Part shown: piece by piece, positions 8,672-16,555 of the stretch
Layout of the letters: each line of letters opens with the position of its first letter
Position numbering within the stretch: position 1 is the first letter of the stretch
Source of the DNA: Pseudocolwellia agarivorans
GTDB lineage: Bacteria; Pseudomonadota; Gammaproteobacteria; Enterobacterales; Alteromonadaceae
Length of the DNA: 64,000 nucleotides
Direction of reading: 5' to 3'
NCBI RefSeq assembly: GCF_002000085.1
Contig: NZ_MUZU01000001.1
Span: 310,001 to 374,000 of the forward strand
The notes under the pieces: model-generated
What the model saw: the letters and a program-made list of their open reading frames with translations, nothing else
Told to the model about the DNA's origin: nothing
Database searches by the model: none
Made by a program: the position numbers and the translations under genes

Positions 8672-10891
8672 TTATAACGAGCTATATTTGTCGCGTAAAC
8701 GCTGACGAATAAATTCTGCAAGTGTGTTAACTACAAAAGTAAACACGAATAAAACAAATGCAGCTAAGAATAAAATTCTGTAGTGCGAGCTACCCACTTC
8801 TGATTCTGGCATTTCTACCGCGATGTTAGCCGCTAGAGTTCTCATGCCTTGGAAAATACTCCAATCAAGTATTGGGGTATTCCCTGTTGCCATAAGTACA
8901 ATCATGGTTTCACCCACCGCTCGTCCTAACCCCATCATTAACGCTGAGAAAATACCGGGGCTAGCCGTTAATAGCACAACTTTAATTAATGTTTGCCACT
9001 GTGTAGCGCCTAACGCTAACGAGCCGCTTGTTAAATGACGAGGTACACTGAAAATTGCATCTTCAGCCATGGTGAATATAGTAGGAATTACAGCGAACCC
9101 CATTGCTATACCAACAACCAAGGCATTACGTTGGTCAAAGTTAATACCTAGTTCATTGGTAATGTATTGACGAACATCGCCACCAAACATATGTAGCTCA
9201 AGTACAGGCGATAACGCAAAAGCAAAGTAAACAGAGACTAATATAACGGGAATTAAAATAACTGGAGCTAAAGTTTCAGGAATTTTAATTTTTAGTTCTT
9301 TCGGTAATTTATACCAAGCAAATGCTGCAATAAGAGTCGATAGTGGTAGGAATATCACCATTAAAAATATTGCAGGTAAATAGCTTTCAATAAGTGGAGC
9401 TAACCATAACCCAGCTAAAAAACCTAAAATTACAGTAGGCAATGCTTCCATCAACTCAATAGTAGGCTTTACTTTTTTACGTAAAGCAGGAGTCATAAAA
9501 TATGCCGTATAAATAGCAGCGGTTAACGCAATAGGCACAGCAAACAACATAGCGTAAAATGCGGCTTTTATGGTTCCAAAAGAAATAGGAACTAAAGAAA
9601 ATTTAGCTTCAAAGTCATCAGTGCCCGACGTTGACTGCCAAATGTAATCAGGTTCAGCGTACCCTTCGTACCATACTTCATTCCATAGTGCAGACCATGT
9701 AACTTCTGGATGTTCGTTGTGTACTGAAAATATTTTTAGATCGTTATTATTTACAACAATAATCGCGTCAGATCTTGGCGATACAGCAAAAGCATCAGGT
9801 TGGCTACTGACAAGTTTTCCATTCCATAATTGTGCTTCACTGGTGGTATAGAACACGTCAACAACACCAGTAGCAGTTACGCCATAAAAACTTTTACGAA
9901 ATTGCTCAGTATAAATTTTTGCTACAACCTCGCCCGTACTATTATTGAATGAACGAATTTTTTGAAAATCTCTACCACCTTCACCAGCCACTTCAAACCA
10001 TTGGCTAATTTGACCTTTATTGTCACCAATTAAAATTGAACTGCTACCCGAAAGTAACGCCATAGAAGTAATGGTTGTTTTAGGTTTTATTTCAGTTTTT
10101 AAAGTAACATTATCTTCATCGTCTAATTCAAATACCGATATAGTATTACCGCTTTGAACAAAGGCTAACGACAAATCTGGCGTAATAAGAATTTCATCTA
10201 CTTTTTTTGAGTAGAATTCAATCTCTTGAAAAATCGTGTCAAAAGCAGGATCGTAATCAAAACTGTCTTCAGATAATAATGTGGTTTTAATTAATCGACC
10301 ATCGTTTGTTTTGGCAACAAATACAGCTTTTTCAGAGTCCATTGCAAAAGCTATTTTAGAGAAACTTGCATTATTTTCATCAAGCTCTAAAGGTTCTTCT
10401 CCTAGCGGGTAGTCAATTCTTGCAATGATTTCACGGCTGTCAGCGGTGTAAACAGATTGAAACTTAGGAGCGATAACAATATTGTTGTTATTTGAATCAA
10501 CAATAAGTTTGTAATTAATACCTGAATCCACAACATGTTTAATTTCACCACCATTAGAAACTAATTGTTGAGAAAATAACTGACTTCCTATTTTATGTCC
10601 GTTTTTATCTGTTAAACGATAAAATCGAATGTCGCCTAATTCATTAATTTGATAAGCCACTTCTTTTAACTCATCAACACCAACACTCAGTGTTTTAGTT
10701 GATGACGTAAGAGAAAGCTGGGAGGTCTGTTCTACGGTTGCTGAATCAAAAACAGGTTTAATTACGTAGAGTAAATACATAAAAATTAGCACAAGGGTAA
10801 ATAAAACACTGATACCGCCGAGTGTAATTAACCATTTTGCTAAAGAGTTTTTAAGCTGACGTGTGCCAGTTGATTTAAATGCTAGAGCCAC
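8672..10891 (-). CDS. pstC: Phosphate ABC transporter permease PstC with beta-propeller-like insert
   Basis: At 739 residues it is more than twice E. coli PstC (319 aa). TM1 spans about residues 19-44; residues about 46-435 are soluble and rich in short beta-like strands that recur in WD40 or propeller style (for example SSSILIGDNKGQISQW and SDAIIVVNNNDLKIFSV). The permease core follows (about 436-735) with MEALPTVILGFLAG and the EAA loop SLALGATQWQTLIKVVL. By topology the insert is periplasmic. It is the first gene of pstC-pstA-pstB-phoU and has a near-perfect PhoB box 58 bp before its start. Confidence 0.93.
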   Translation of the reverse strand: MALAFKSTGTRQLKNSLAKWLITLGGISVLFTLVLIFMYLLYVIKPVFDSATVEQTSQLSLTSSTKTLSVGVDELKEVAYQINELGDIRFYRLTDKNGHKIGSQLFSQQLVSNGGEIKHVVDSGINYKLIVDSNNNNIVIAPKFQSVYTADSREIIARIDYPLGEEPLELDENNASFSKIAFAMDSEKAVFVAKTNDGRLIKTTLLSEDSFDYDPAFDTIFQEIEFYSKKVDEILITPDLSLAFVQSGNTISVFELDDEDNVTLKTEIKPKTTITSMALLSGSSSILIGDNKGQISQWFEVAGEGGRDFQKIRSFNNSTGEVVAKIYTEQFRKSFYGVTATGVVDVFYTTSEAQLWNGKLVSSQPDAFAVSPRSDAIIVVNNNDLKIFSVHNEHPEVTWSALWNEVWYEGYAEPDYIWQSTSGTDDFEAKFSLVPISFGTIKAAFYAMLFAVPIALTAAIYTAYFMTPALRKKVKPTIELMEALPTVILGFLAGLWLAPLIESYLPAIFLMVIFLPLSTLIAAFAWYKLPKELKIKIPETLAPVILIPVILVSVYFAFALSPVLELHMFGGDVRQYITNELGINFDQRNALVVGIAMGFAVIPTIFTMAEDAIFSVPRHLTSGSLALGATQWQTLIKVVLLTASPGIFSALMMGLGRAVGETMIVLMATGNTPILDWSIFQGMRTLAANIAVEMPESEVGSSHYRILFLAAFVLFVFTFVVNTLAEFIRQRLRDKYSSL

Positions 10892-10949
10892 TAAATCTGC
10901 CTTTATATACTATAAATATTAAATTCAGATTAAATTATATGTCATTAAT

Positions 10950-10967
10950 ATTACAGTTTTGTGACAG
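10950..10967 (-). promoter_or_regulatory. PhoB box upstream of pstC
   Basis: Read on the minus strand the site is CTGTCACAAAACTGTAAT, two 7-bp PhoB half-repeats separated by 4 AT bases. It fits the known consensus (CTGTCAT-N4-CTGTMAY) essentially throughout. It lies 58 bp before the pstC start codon, a normal distance for a PhoB-activated promoter. Confidence 0.85.
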
Positions 10968-11100
10968 ATATATTCACAAGATTTAAATTTACTCATTATT
11001 AGCCCTATAACCTAATAAGTTTTAAGACTAATTTATTTATAATGCCAGTTGCATCATGCATTCTGAGGTGACATGGGGATATATGGCTAACAGGTCTAAC

Positions 11101-11463
11101 TTATTTATAGACTTCAATTTCAGATAATAATTGTGTAAATTCAGCCAATTCAACTTCTACACAATCGCCCTCTTCTGGCCAATTAAGTCCAATAATAATA
11201 TTGTCTTCGTTTAGGTCTTCGATCCAAAACTCCATCCATTCAGCAATTGAAATAGCGGTAGGCTGATAGTCTTTCCATTCTTCAAGACAATGGTTTTGCG
11301 CAAGTTCAGCACTTGACCACAAAGGCATAACTTCTGTGTTTTCAAAGTTAACCGAGTCTAGTACTACATAATTTTCTGACTCTGGTTCTTGTAAAGCCCA
11401 TAAGGTTTGAGAGGCTTTTACATCAGTCATAAATGTTTTGATAATATTTGGTTGATCTGTCAT
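11101..11463 (-). CDS. DUF2750 family protein
   Basis: The 120-residue acidic soluble protein has the pattern of DUF2750 (WALQEPESENYVVLDS, PLWSSAELAQ, EWMEFWIEDLNEDN...GLNWP). The function is unknown. There are no membrane segments or signal peptide. It is transcribed alone between pstC and the divergent CBS-domain gene, with no sign of a shared operon. Confidence 0.75.
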   Translation of the reverse strand: MTDQPNIIKTFMTDVKASQTLWALQEPESENYVVLDSVNFENTEVMPLWSSAELAQNHCLEEWKDYQPTAISIAEWMEFWIEDLNEDNIIIGLNWPEEGDCVEVELAEFTQLLSEIEVYK

Positions 11464-11569
11464 AACGATCTTTTACCTATAATGATTTAGTATTTATTTG
11501 CCTAGTATACTAAAATAAATAATATATTAAGACCTGTTTGTTACAGCTTAATTAAATAAGGACAAGCTT

Positions 11570-12004
11570 ATGAGTGTAGAAACTGTCATGTCGCGTAGTT
11601 TAGTCACCTTAGATATGGATGACGATTTAGAAAAAGCCAAAAAGATCATCGATGCCAAAAGCATTCATCACATTCTCATTCTCCATAATAAAGAATTAAT
11701 GGGAATTATTACTGACAGAGACATATTTAAACATTTAAGCCCGTCTGTAGGCACTCGTATAGAAACCGCTAAAGATACTTTTTTATTACACAAAAAAGTC
11801 CATTTAATTATGAGTAGAAACCTTGTAACGGCAAAAGCATCTATTTCACTAAACGAAGCGGCCTTACTGTTTGATGACAATCACATTTCTTGTTTACCCA
11901 TAGTAAACGATAAAAATGAACCTATTGGTATTATTACTTGGCGAGATATTATTAAAATTGTTGCCAACAATTACCGAACTAAGCTGAAAGAAAAAAAGGA
12001 GTAA
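11570..12004 (+). CDS. Two-CBS-domain protein
   Basis: The 144-residue protein consists of a Bateman pair: CBS1 at about residues 1-62 (VMSRSLVTLDMDD...ITDRDIFKHL) and CBS2 at about 80-136 (IMSRNLVTAKASI...GIITWRDIIKIV). Such modules bind adenine nucleotides and sense energy or second messengers. No catalytic domain is attached, so it presumably acts on a partner; none is evident nearby. AAGGA lies 7-10 bp before the ATG. Confidence 0.9.
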   Translation: MSVETVMSRSLVTLDMDDDLEKAKKIIDAKSIHHILILHNKELMGIITDRDIFKHLSPSVGTRIETAKDTFLLHKKVHLIMSRNLVTAKASISLNEAALLFDDNHISCLPIVNDKNEPIGIITWRDIIKIVANNYRTKLKEKKE

Positions 12005-12054
12005 TATCAATTCCATTAAATTTTATGGAAAGCACTCCTTTTAGAACACAACAC

Positions 12055-14796
12055 TCAAGAATTAATAAAGGCCTTTAATTCGGGAATACACGAACCACAA
12101 TTTGTTCCACATTTTAATTGCTTACCTAAAGCTTCAACAGACGAGCAATCTCCAGACGCAACAGCATGTTTAATGGTTTTTTCGCCTACTTGAAAACACG
12201 AACATATAATTTCACCTACATCTAACGAGCCATCTGAATCTAAGGCTGACAATAGTTTAAATCGTGTTTTAGGATTATGCTTTTGCCCTATTTGTTTCTC
12301 GATAAACTGTGTACTGTATTTTACCGATAGATCAGTTCCGCCAGCAAAAAAGCATGTGAGTACGTTATCAACAAATCCCGCTATTCTTAAAATATGACTT
12401 TTATCATCTTTTAACACCAGCCAATCAGAAATTTCAGGAAAATGTGTTTGTAAAAACGTTTCGCTATTATCTGCACAATAAGGTAAACCTTGTTTGTCTG
12501 CTATTACGTATTTAACCCCTTGCTCGATCGTTGCCATAGTCCAATAATCTGTTGTTAATTTTACAGGCATTGTACTCACCAAATACCCAGCCCATTTAGC
12601 ATTAAAAGCACTGATATTAACCGGACACTGTTTAAATTCAGGCTGCCCAGATAACGCATCGGTAATAGAACTTATTAACGCCGAAACTTTAGCTGATTTA
12701 GAAAAACTATCATTCCAGTGAATAGGAACAAATATTTCACCGACTCTTTGCTCATCCGTTATTTGCGCGCGGCCTATATAAGTTGACCCTAAGTTATCTA
12801 GTTGAAGGAGTGCCTTATCTGCTACATTTAGTCGCTTTGCATCTTTAGCATTTATTTGTATAAAAGGTTCACTTAAATGCGTCATCAACTTAGGCACTCG
12901 CCCGGTGCGTGTCATGGTGTGCCATTGATCTCGTATACGGCCCGTGTTCATGACCACTTGTTTGGTACTAGGCACTACTTGCGGATATTTAGCCACAACA
13001 GGAACAAAATTAGCTTTACCTGTTTTAGTGGCAAACCCACCTTGGGTAAATAAACGTTTAGTTCCTTTTGGGTTTTCTGCATTAATGGGCCAAGGTGTTG
13101 GCGTAAAGTTTAAGTATTCATCTAATGATAAATTGGCTAAGCCTGAAATATCAAAAGCACGATGTACGCTATGCTCAGTATCGCTTCTATGTATATTTTC
13201 ATCGGCAGATATATTTTCAAAACCTGATAATGCCGCATGCTCTTTAAAAATATCGTGTGCATGTTTATAGGTAAAGGCATCGCTAAAACCCATTTTTTGG
13301 GCAACTAAAGTTACAATTTCCCAATCATTTTTAGCCATCCCTGGTGCACTTACCAAAGACTTTTGCAAAGAAATGGTACGTTCTGAGCTCGTTACCATAC
13401 CTTCTTTTTCACCCCAAGTTGTTGCAGGTAACACTACATCAGCGTAGTTAACCGTTTCAGCGCTTTCGTAACTTTCGCTCACCACCACCATAGGACATTT
13501 TTGTAATGCTTTTTTTACTAAATTAGCATTAGGCATACTGACTACAGGGTTGGTTGCGATGATCCAAATAGCTTTAATTTTTCCACTGTTAACAGCATCA
13601 AACATATCAACGGCTTTTAAGCCTTGTTTTTGTGCCATTTTAGGTGCATTCCAAAAGCGTTGAACTAAGTCAATTTCATTGGGGTTTTCAAAGTGCATAT
13701 GCCCAGCTAACTGATTGGCAAGCCCGCCCACTTCACGTCCGCCCATAGCATTTGGCTGGCCTGTAATAGAAAAAGGTCCTGCCCCCACATAACCTATTTT
13801 TCCAGAGGCTAAGTGGCAATTAATAATCGCATTACCTTTATCCACTCCAGAAGATGATTGGTTAATCCCCATTGAAAACATACTCACAACCTTTTTATGT
13901 TGTGCAAAGAGTTGGTAGCTTTCAAGTAGCGTTTTGAGTTTAATATCACAGGCTTTTGCTACATTTTCTAACGTAGGCATTTGTGATTTAACGGTATCAA
14001 GTGCTTCGCTATAACCTAAACAGTGTTGTTCAATATAATCGGTATCTATCGCATTATTTTCAGCTAAATAGGCAAGTAAACCATTAAAATAAAAAGCATC
14101 TGATCCGGGTTTTAACTTTATATGTAGATCTGCATTTTTACTGGTTGCTGTTGCTCTAGGATCAATAACCACCACTTTAAGTTGAGGGTTATCTTCTTTA
14201 GCTTTTACAATACGTTGATACACAATCGGATGAGCATAAGCAGGGTTTGAACCAACAATAAAAATAACCTCAGCTTGCTCTAAATCTTCATAACAACCGG
14301 GTACCGCATCTTCTCCAAATGCTCTTTTATGAGCAACACTGGCAGAAGCCATACATAACCGCGAGTTTGTATCGACATTGGCTGAACCAATAAAGCCTTT
14401 CATTAACTTATTAACAACGTAGTAGTCTTCAGTCAAAATTTGACCAGAAACATAAAAAGCGACAGAGTCTGGGCCGTGTTCGGTAATAGTTTGTTTAAAA
14501 TGCTCTGCAACCGTTGATGTAGCTTCTTCCCACGAGGCTTGTTTACCAAAAACTTTAGGGGTCAAAATTCGCCCTGTATCAGCAACCGTTTCATGCAACG
14601 ATGAGCCCTTTACGCATAAACGTCCAAAATTTGATGGGTGATTTTTATCGCCAGTTACCGAAACAATTTTATTATCAATAACTGTGGTTGATACTCCACA
14701 ACCTACACCACAATAAGGACAAGTGGTTTTATGAATTGAAGAAGCTAAACCAACCGTAGCATCCTGTCTATCTGTAAAAATTATATTTGAATTCAT
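12055..14796 (-). CDS. nasA: Assimilatory nitrate reductase catalytic subunit NasA
   Basis: This 913-residue molybdopterin enzyme reduces nitrate to nitrite in the cytoplasm for nitrogen assimilation. Cys26, Cys29, Cys33 and Cys61 (CPYCGVGC and GRLCVKG) ligate the N-terminal [4Fe-4S] cluster. The MGD-binding body follows, with a dinucleotide-binding domain around residues 600-720. The C-terminus carries a BFD-like [2Fe-2S] domain (C865-x-C867 and C900-x2-C903), typical of NasA rather than of respiratory NarG or periplasmic NapA. No Tat signal is present. It lies 50 bp after the FAD protein gene and is presumably co-transcribed from the sigma-54 promoter at 16231-16246. Confidence 0.95.
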   Translation of the reverse strand: MNSNIIFTDRQDATVGLASSIHKTTCPYCGVGCGVSTTVIDNKIVSVTGDKNHPSNFGRLCVKGSSLHETVADTGRILTPKVFGKQASWEEATSTVAEHFKQTITEHGPDSVAFYVSGQILTEDYYVVNKLMKGFIGSANVDTNSRLCMASASVAHKRAFGEDAVPGCYEDLEQAEVIFIVGSNPAYAHPIVYQRIVKAKEDNPQLKVVVIDPRATATSKNADLHIKLKPGSDAFYFNGLLAYLAENNAIDTDYIEQHCLGYSEALDTVKSQMPTLENVAKACDIKLKTLLESYQLFAQHKKVVSMFSMGINQSSSGVDKGNAIINCHLASGKIGYVGAGPFSITGQPNAMGGREVGGLANQLAGHMHFENPNEIDLVQRFWNAPKMAQKQGLKAVDMFDAVNSGKIKAIWIIATNPVVSMPNANLVKKALQKCPMVVVSESYESAETVNYADVVLPATTWGEKEGMVTSSERTISLQKSLVSAPGMAKNDWEIVTLVAQKMGFSDAFTYKHAHDIFKEHAALSGFENISADENIHRSDTEHSVHRAFDISGLANLSLDEYLNFTPTPWPINAENPKGTKRLFTQGGFATKTGKANFVPVVAKYPQVVPSTKQVVMNTGRIRDQWHTMTRTGRVPKLMTHLSEPFIQINAKDAKRLNVADKALLQLDNLGSTYIGRAQITDEQRVGEIFVPIHWNDSFSKSAKVSALISSITDALSGQPEFKQCPVNISAFNAKWAGYLVSTMPVKLTTDYWTMATIEQGVKYVIADKQGLPYCADNSETFLQTHFPEISDWLVLKDDKSHILRIAGFVDNVLTCFFAGGTDLSVKYSTQFIEKQIGQKHNPKTRFKLLSALDSDGSLDVGEIICSCFQVGEKTIKHAVASGDCSSVEALGKQLKCGTNCGSCIPELKAFINS

Positions 14797-14846
14797 TTAA
14801 TTCTCTAAAATGTACGCTCTTACCCAAAGATTACCTGATTGTTTTA

Positions 14847-16187
14847 TTACGCAGCTTCACTACGCTGATCTTTATTTTCAGCTTCAATGGCCATAAATTC
14901 ATGACCTATTAATAACTCAGGCATTGCATGCAATACTTTTTGTTTATTTTGCATCATCTCGAAATACACCATTCCTGAACTGACATCACCAAATAAAACA
15001 ACACCAACAATAATGTCGTTTTTAATAATAATTTTTCGGTATATGGATGACTTTTGATCGGTAATAACAAAGGTTTGTGTGGTATCAGATGATTCAACAA
15101 CACCTGCAGAAAACAACTGCACACCCGATACTTTTAACTTTGTTGGCACGGGTGCGTTTTTAAAGGCAGATAATCGGCCAAGACACAATCGCTCAGCCAA
15201 CGACTTACATTGACTCCAAATAGGATCAACCAACCCAAATGTTGAGTTTTTATGCTGACAACATTCACCTAACGCACTAATATACCTATTGCTTGTTTGC
15301 ATAAAGTCGTTAACAACAATGGCTCGCTCCGTAATAATATTGGCACTAACTGCTAGCTCTTTATTTGGTGTGATCCCTGTTGCAATAACGGCCATCTCAG
15401 CAGTAATTGTTTCTCCATTCGTTAATTCAGCACCTGATAAAATGTTTTCGCCTTCTTTATTAGTGTTGCTAGTAAATTGGGCGACTTCGTGACCTAAAAT
15501 AAAATTAATATTTTTAGCCGCCATAATATTTTGCAGCATAGTGCCCGACACTTGGTCTAACTGACGATTTAGCAACCATTTATTCCGATGAATTAAGGTA
15601 ACTTTTACACCACTTATCGCTAAACCGTAAGCCGCTTCTAAACCTAAAAGACCACCGCCAATAACCAACGCTTTTTTATCTTCGCCTTTCAGTGCGGAAG
15701 CTTGATTGGCAAAAGACTGAATTTGCTCAGTGTCTTTAATATCTCTAAAGTTAAACAAGCCTTTTACGTTTTGATTTTTAGCCGGAATTTTTGCAGAACG
15801 AGAACCCACAGCAAGTACAAGTTCGTCGTATGATATGATTTTTTGATCTTCTAAACTTTCATGGTTTTGGCTGTTTTGTAAGATCAGTTTTTTATTTTCA
15901 CTGTCTATATGAGAAACATTTGTGCCACTGATAAACTCTATTTGATTATCTTTATACCATTGAGGTGTTTTTTGAATAATACCATCAATCGTTGTTTCAC
16001 CGGCCAATACAGACGACAACATAATGCGGTTATAACTTCCGTAAGGTTCTTTTCCTATAACCGTAATTTGATATTGACCCGGCGTTCGCTCCAATATTTC
16101 GTCTAATAACCTACCCGTCGCCATTCCATTACCGATAATTACTAAAGAGGGTTTTTCAAAAACAGAAGTGTTTTGATTGCGATACAT
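14847..16187 (-). CDS. nasC: NAD(P)/FAD oxidoreductase, electron donor to NasA (NasC-like)
   Basis: The 446-residue protein resembles the N-terminal FAD/NAD(P) half of nitrite reductase NirB: an FAD-binding motif (VIIGNGMATGRLLDEI), a second dinucleotide fold (VIGGGLLGLEAAYGLAISG) and the later FAD signature (MAVIATGITPNKELA). It lacks the siroheme and [4Fe-4S] sulfite/nitrite reductase half, so it cannot itself reduce nitrite. By analogy with Klebsiella NasC it should pass electrons from NAD(P)H to the BFD-like domain of NasA. It is the first gene after the sigma-54-type promoter. No nitrite reductase gene is in the window. Confidence 0.82.
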   Translation of the reverse strand: MYRNQNTSVFEKPSLVIIGNGMATGRLLDEILERTPGQYQITVIGKEPYGSYNRIMLSSVLAGETTIDGIIQKTPQWYKDNQIEFISGTNVSHIDSENKKLILQNSQNHESLEDQKIISYDELVLAVGSRSAKIPAKNQNVKGLFNFRDIKDTEQIQSFANQASALKGEDKKALVIGGGLLGLEAAYGLAISGVKVTLIHRNKWLLNRQLDQVSGTMLQNIMAAKNINFILGHEVAQFTSNTNKEGENILSGAELTNGETITAEMAVIATGITPNKELAVSANIITERAIVVNDFMQTSNRYISALGECCQHKNSTFGLVDPIWSQCKSLAERLCLGRLSAFKNAPVPTKLKVSGVQLFSAGVVESSDTTQTFVITDQKSSIYRKIIIKNDIIVGVVLFGDVSSGMVYFEMMQNKQKVLHAMPELLIGHEFMAIEAENKDQRSEAA

Positions 16188-16230
16188 ATTGAACCTATAG
16201 CCGTATTAAAATTGATACCGACTATGAGAT

Positions 16231-16246
16231 AGCACTATATATGCCA
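16231..16246 (-). promoter_or_regulatory. Sigma-54 (RpoN) promoter of nasC-nasA
   Basis: Minus-strand TGGCATATATAGTGCT places GG and GC at exactly the spacing of the -24/-12 consensus (TGGCACR-N4-TTGCW); only two consensus positions differ. A transcript starting about 12 bp downstream would have a leader of roughly 33 nt before the nasC ATG. With the NtrC-type site upstream this indicates nitrogen-limitation control. Confidence 0.75.
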
Positions 16247-16398
16247 CTATAAAAATAGCGAAATAAAAAATTTACACAATAATAAAACCCTATATATAGG
16301 CCTTATAAATAAAGGCGTGAGCACTTTAATTCTAGAGAAAAACGAATAAAATATAATATTAAACTGCTAGGTAACAAACATGAATGCACCAATAAAAC

Positions 16399-16413
16399 GC
16401 ACCATCAGCGTGC
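16399..16413 (-). promoter_or_regulatory. NtrC-binding site candidate upstream of nasC
   Basis: GCACCATCAGCGTGC fits the NtrC core GCAC-N7-GTGC exactly. It lies about 155 bp upstream of the -24 element, a typical enhancer distance for activation of RNA polymerase sigma-54 by DNA looping. The surrounding 367-bp gap otherwise holds only this site, the promoter, a CTGTTAACAG palindrome nearby and the receptor gene terminator. Confidence 0.65.
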
Positions 16414-16471
16414 ACTGTTAACAGGTAAAGACAGCACTTAAATTGATGAAAGGCATTTATCCTAAAATGAA

Positions 16472-16500
16472 AAAGCTACTATAACGGGTATAGTAGCTTT
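16472..16500 (-). terminator. Rho-independent terminator of the His-rich TonB receptor gene
   Basis: A perfect 12-bp stem (AAAGCTACTATA with TATAGTAGCTTT) closes a 5-nt loop. Read on the minus strand it is followed by a T-rich stretch (TTTTTCATTTT), placing it 55 bp after the receptor stop codon. Confidence 0.85.
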
Positions 16501-16555
16501 AAGTTTAAACGATAAATTTATAGGCTATACAGCCTTCAATATTTAATGATCATAA

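Noticed and set aside
6981-10891. Possible gene fusion or frame error causing the long PstA and PstC
   Set aside because: Both frames are continuous, the permease cores are complete, and both inserts are at the same topological place, so true domain insertions are more likely.
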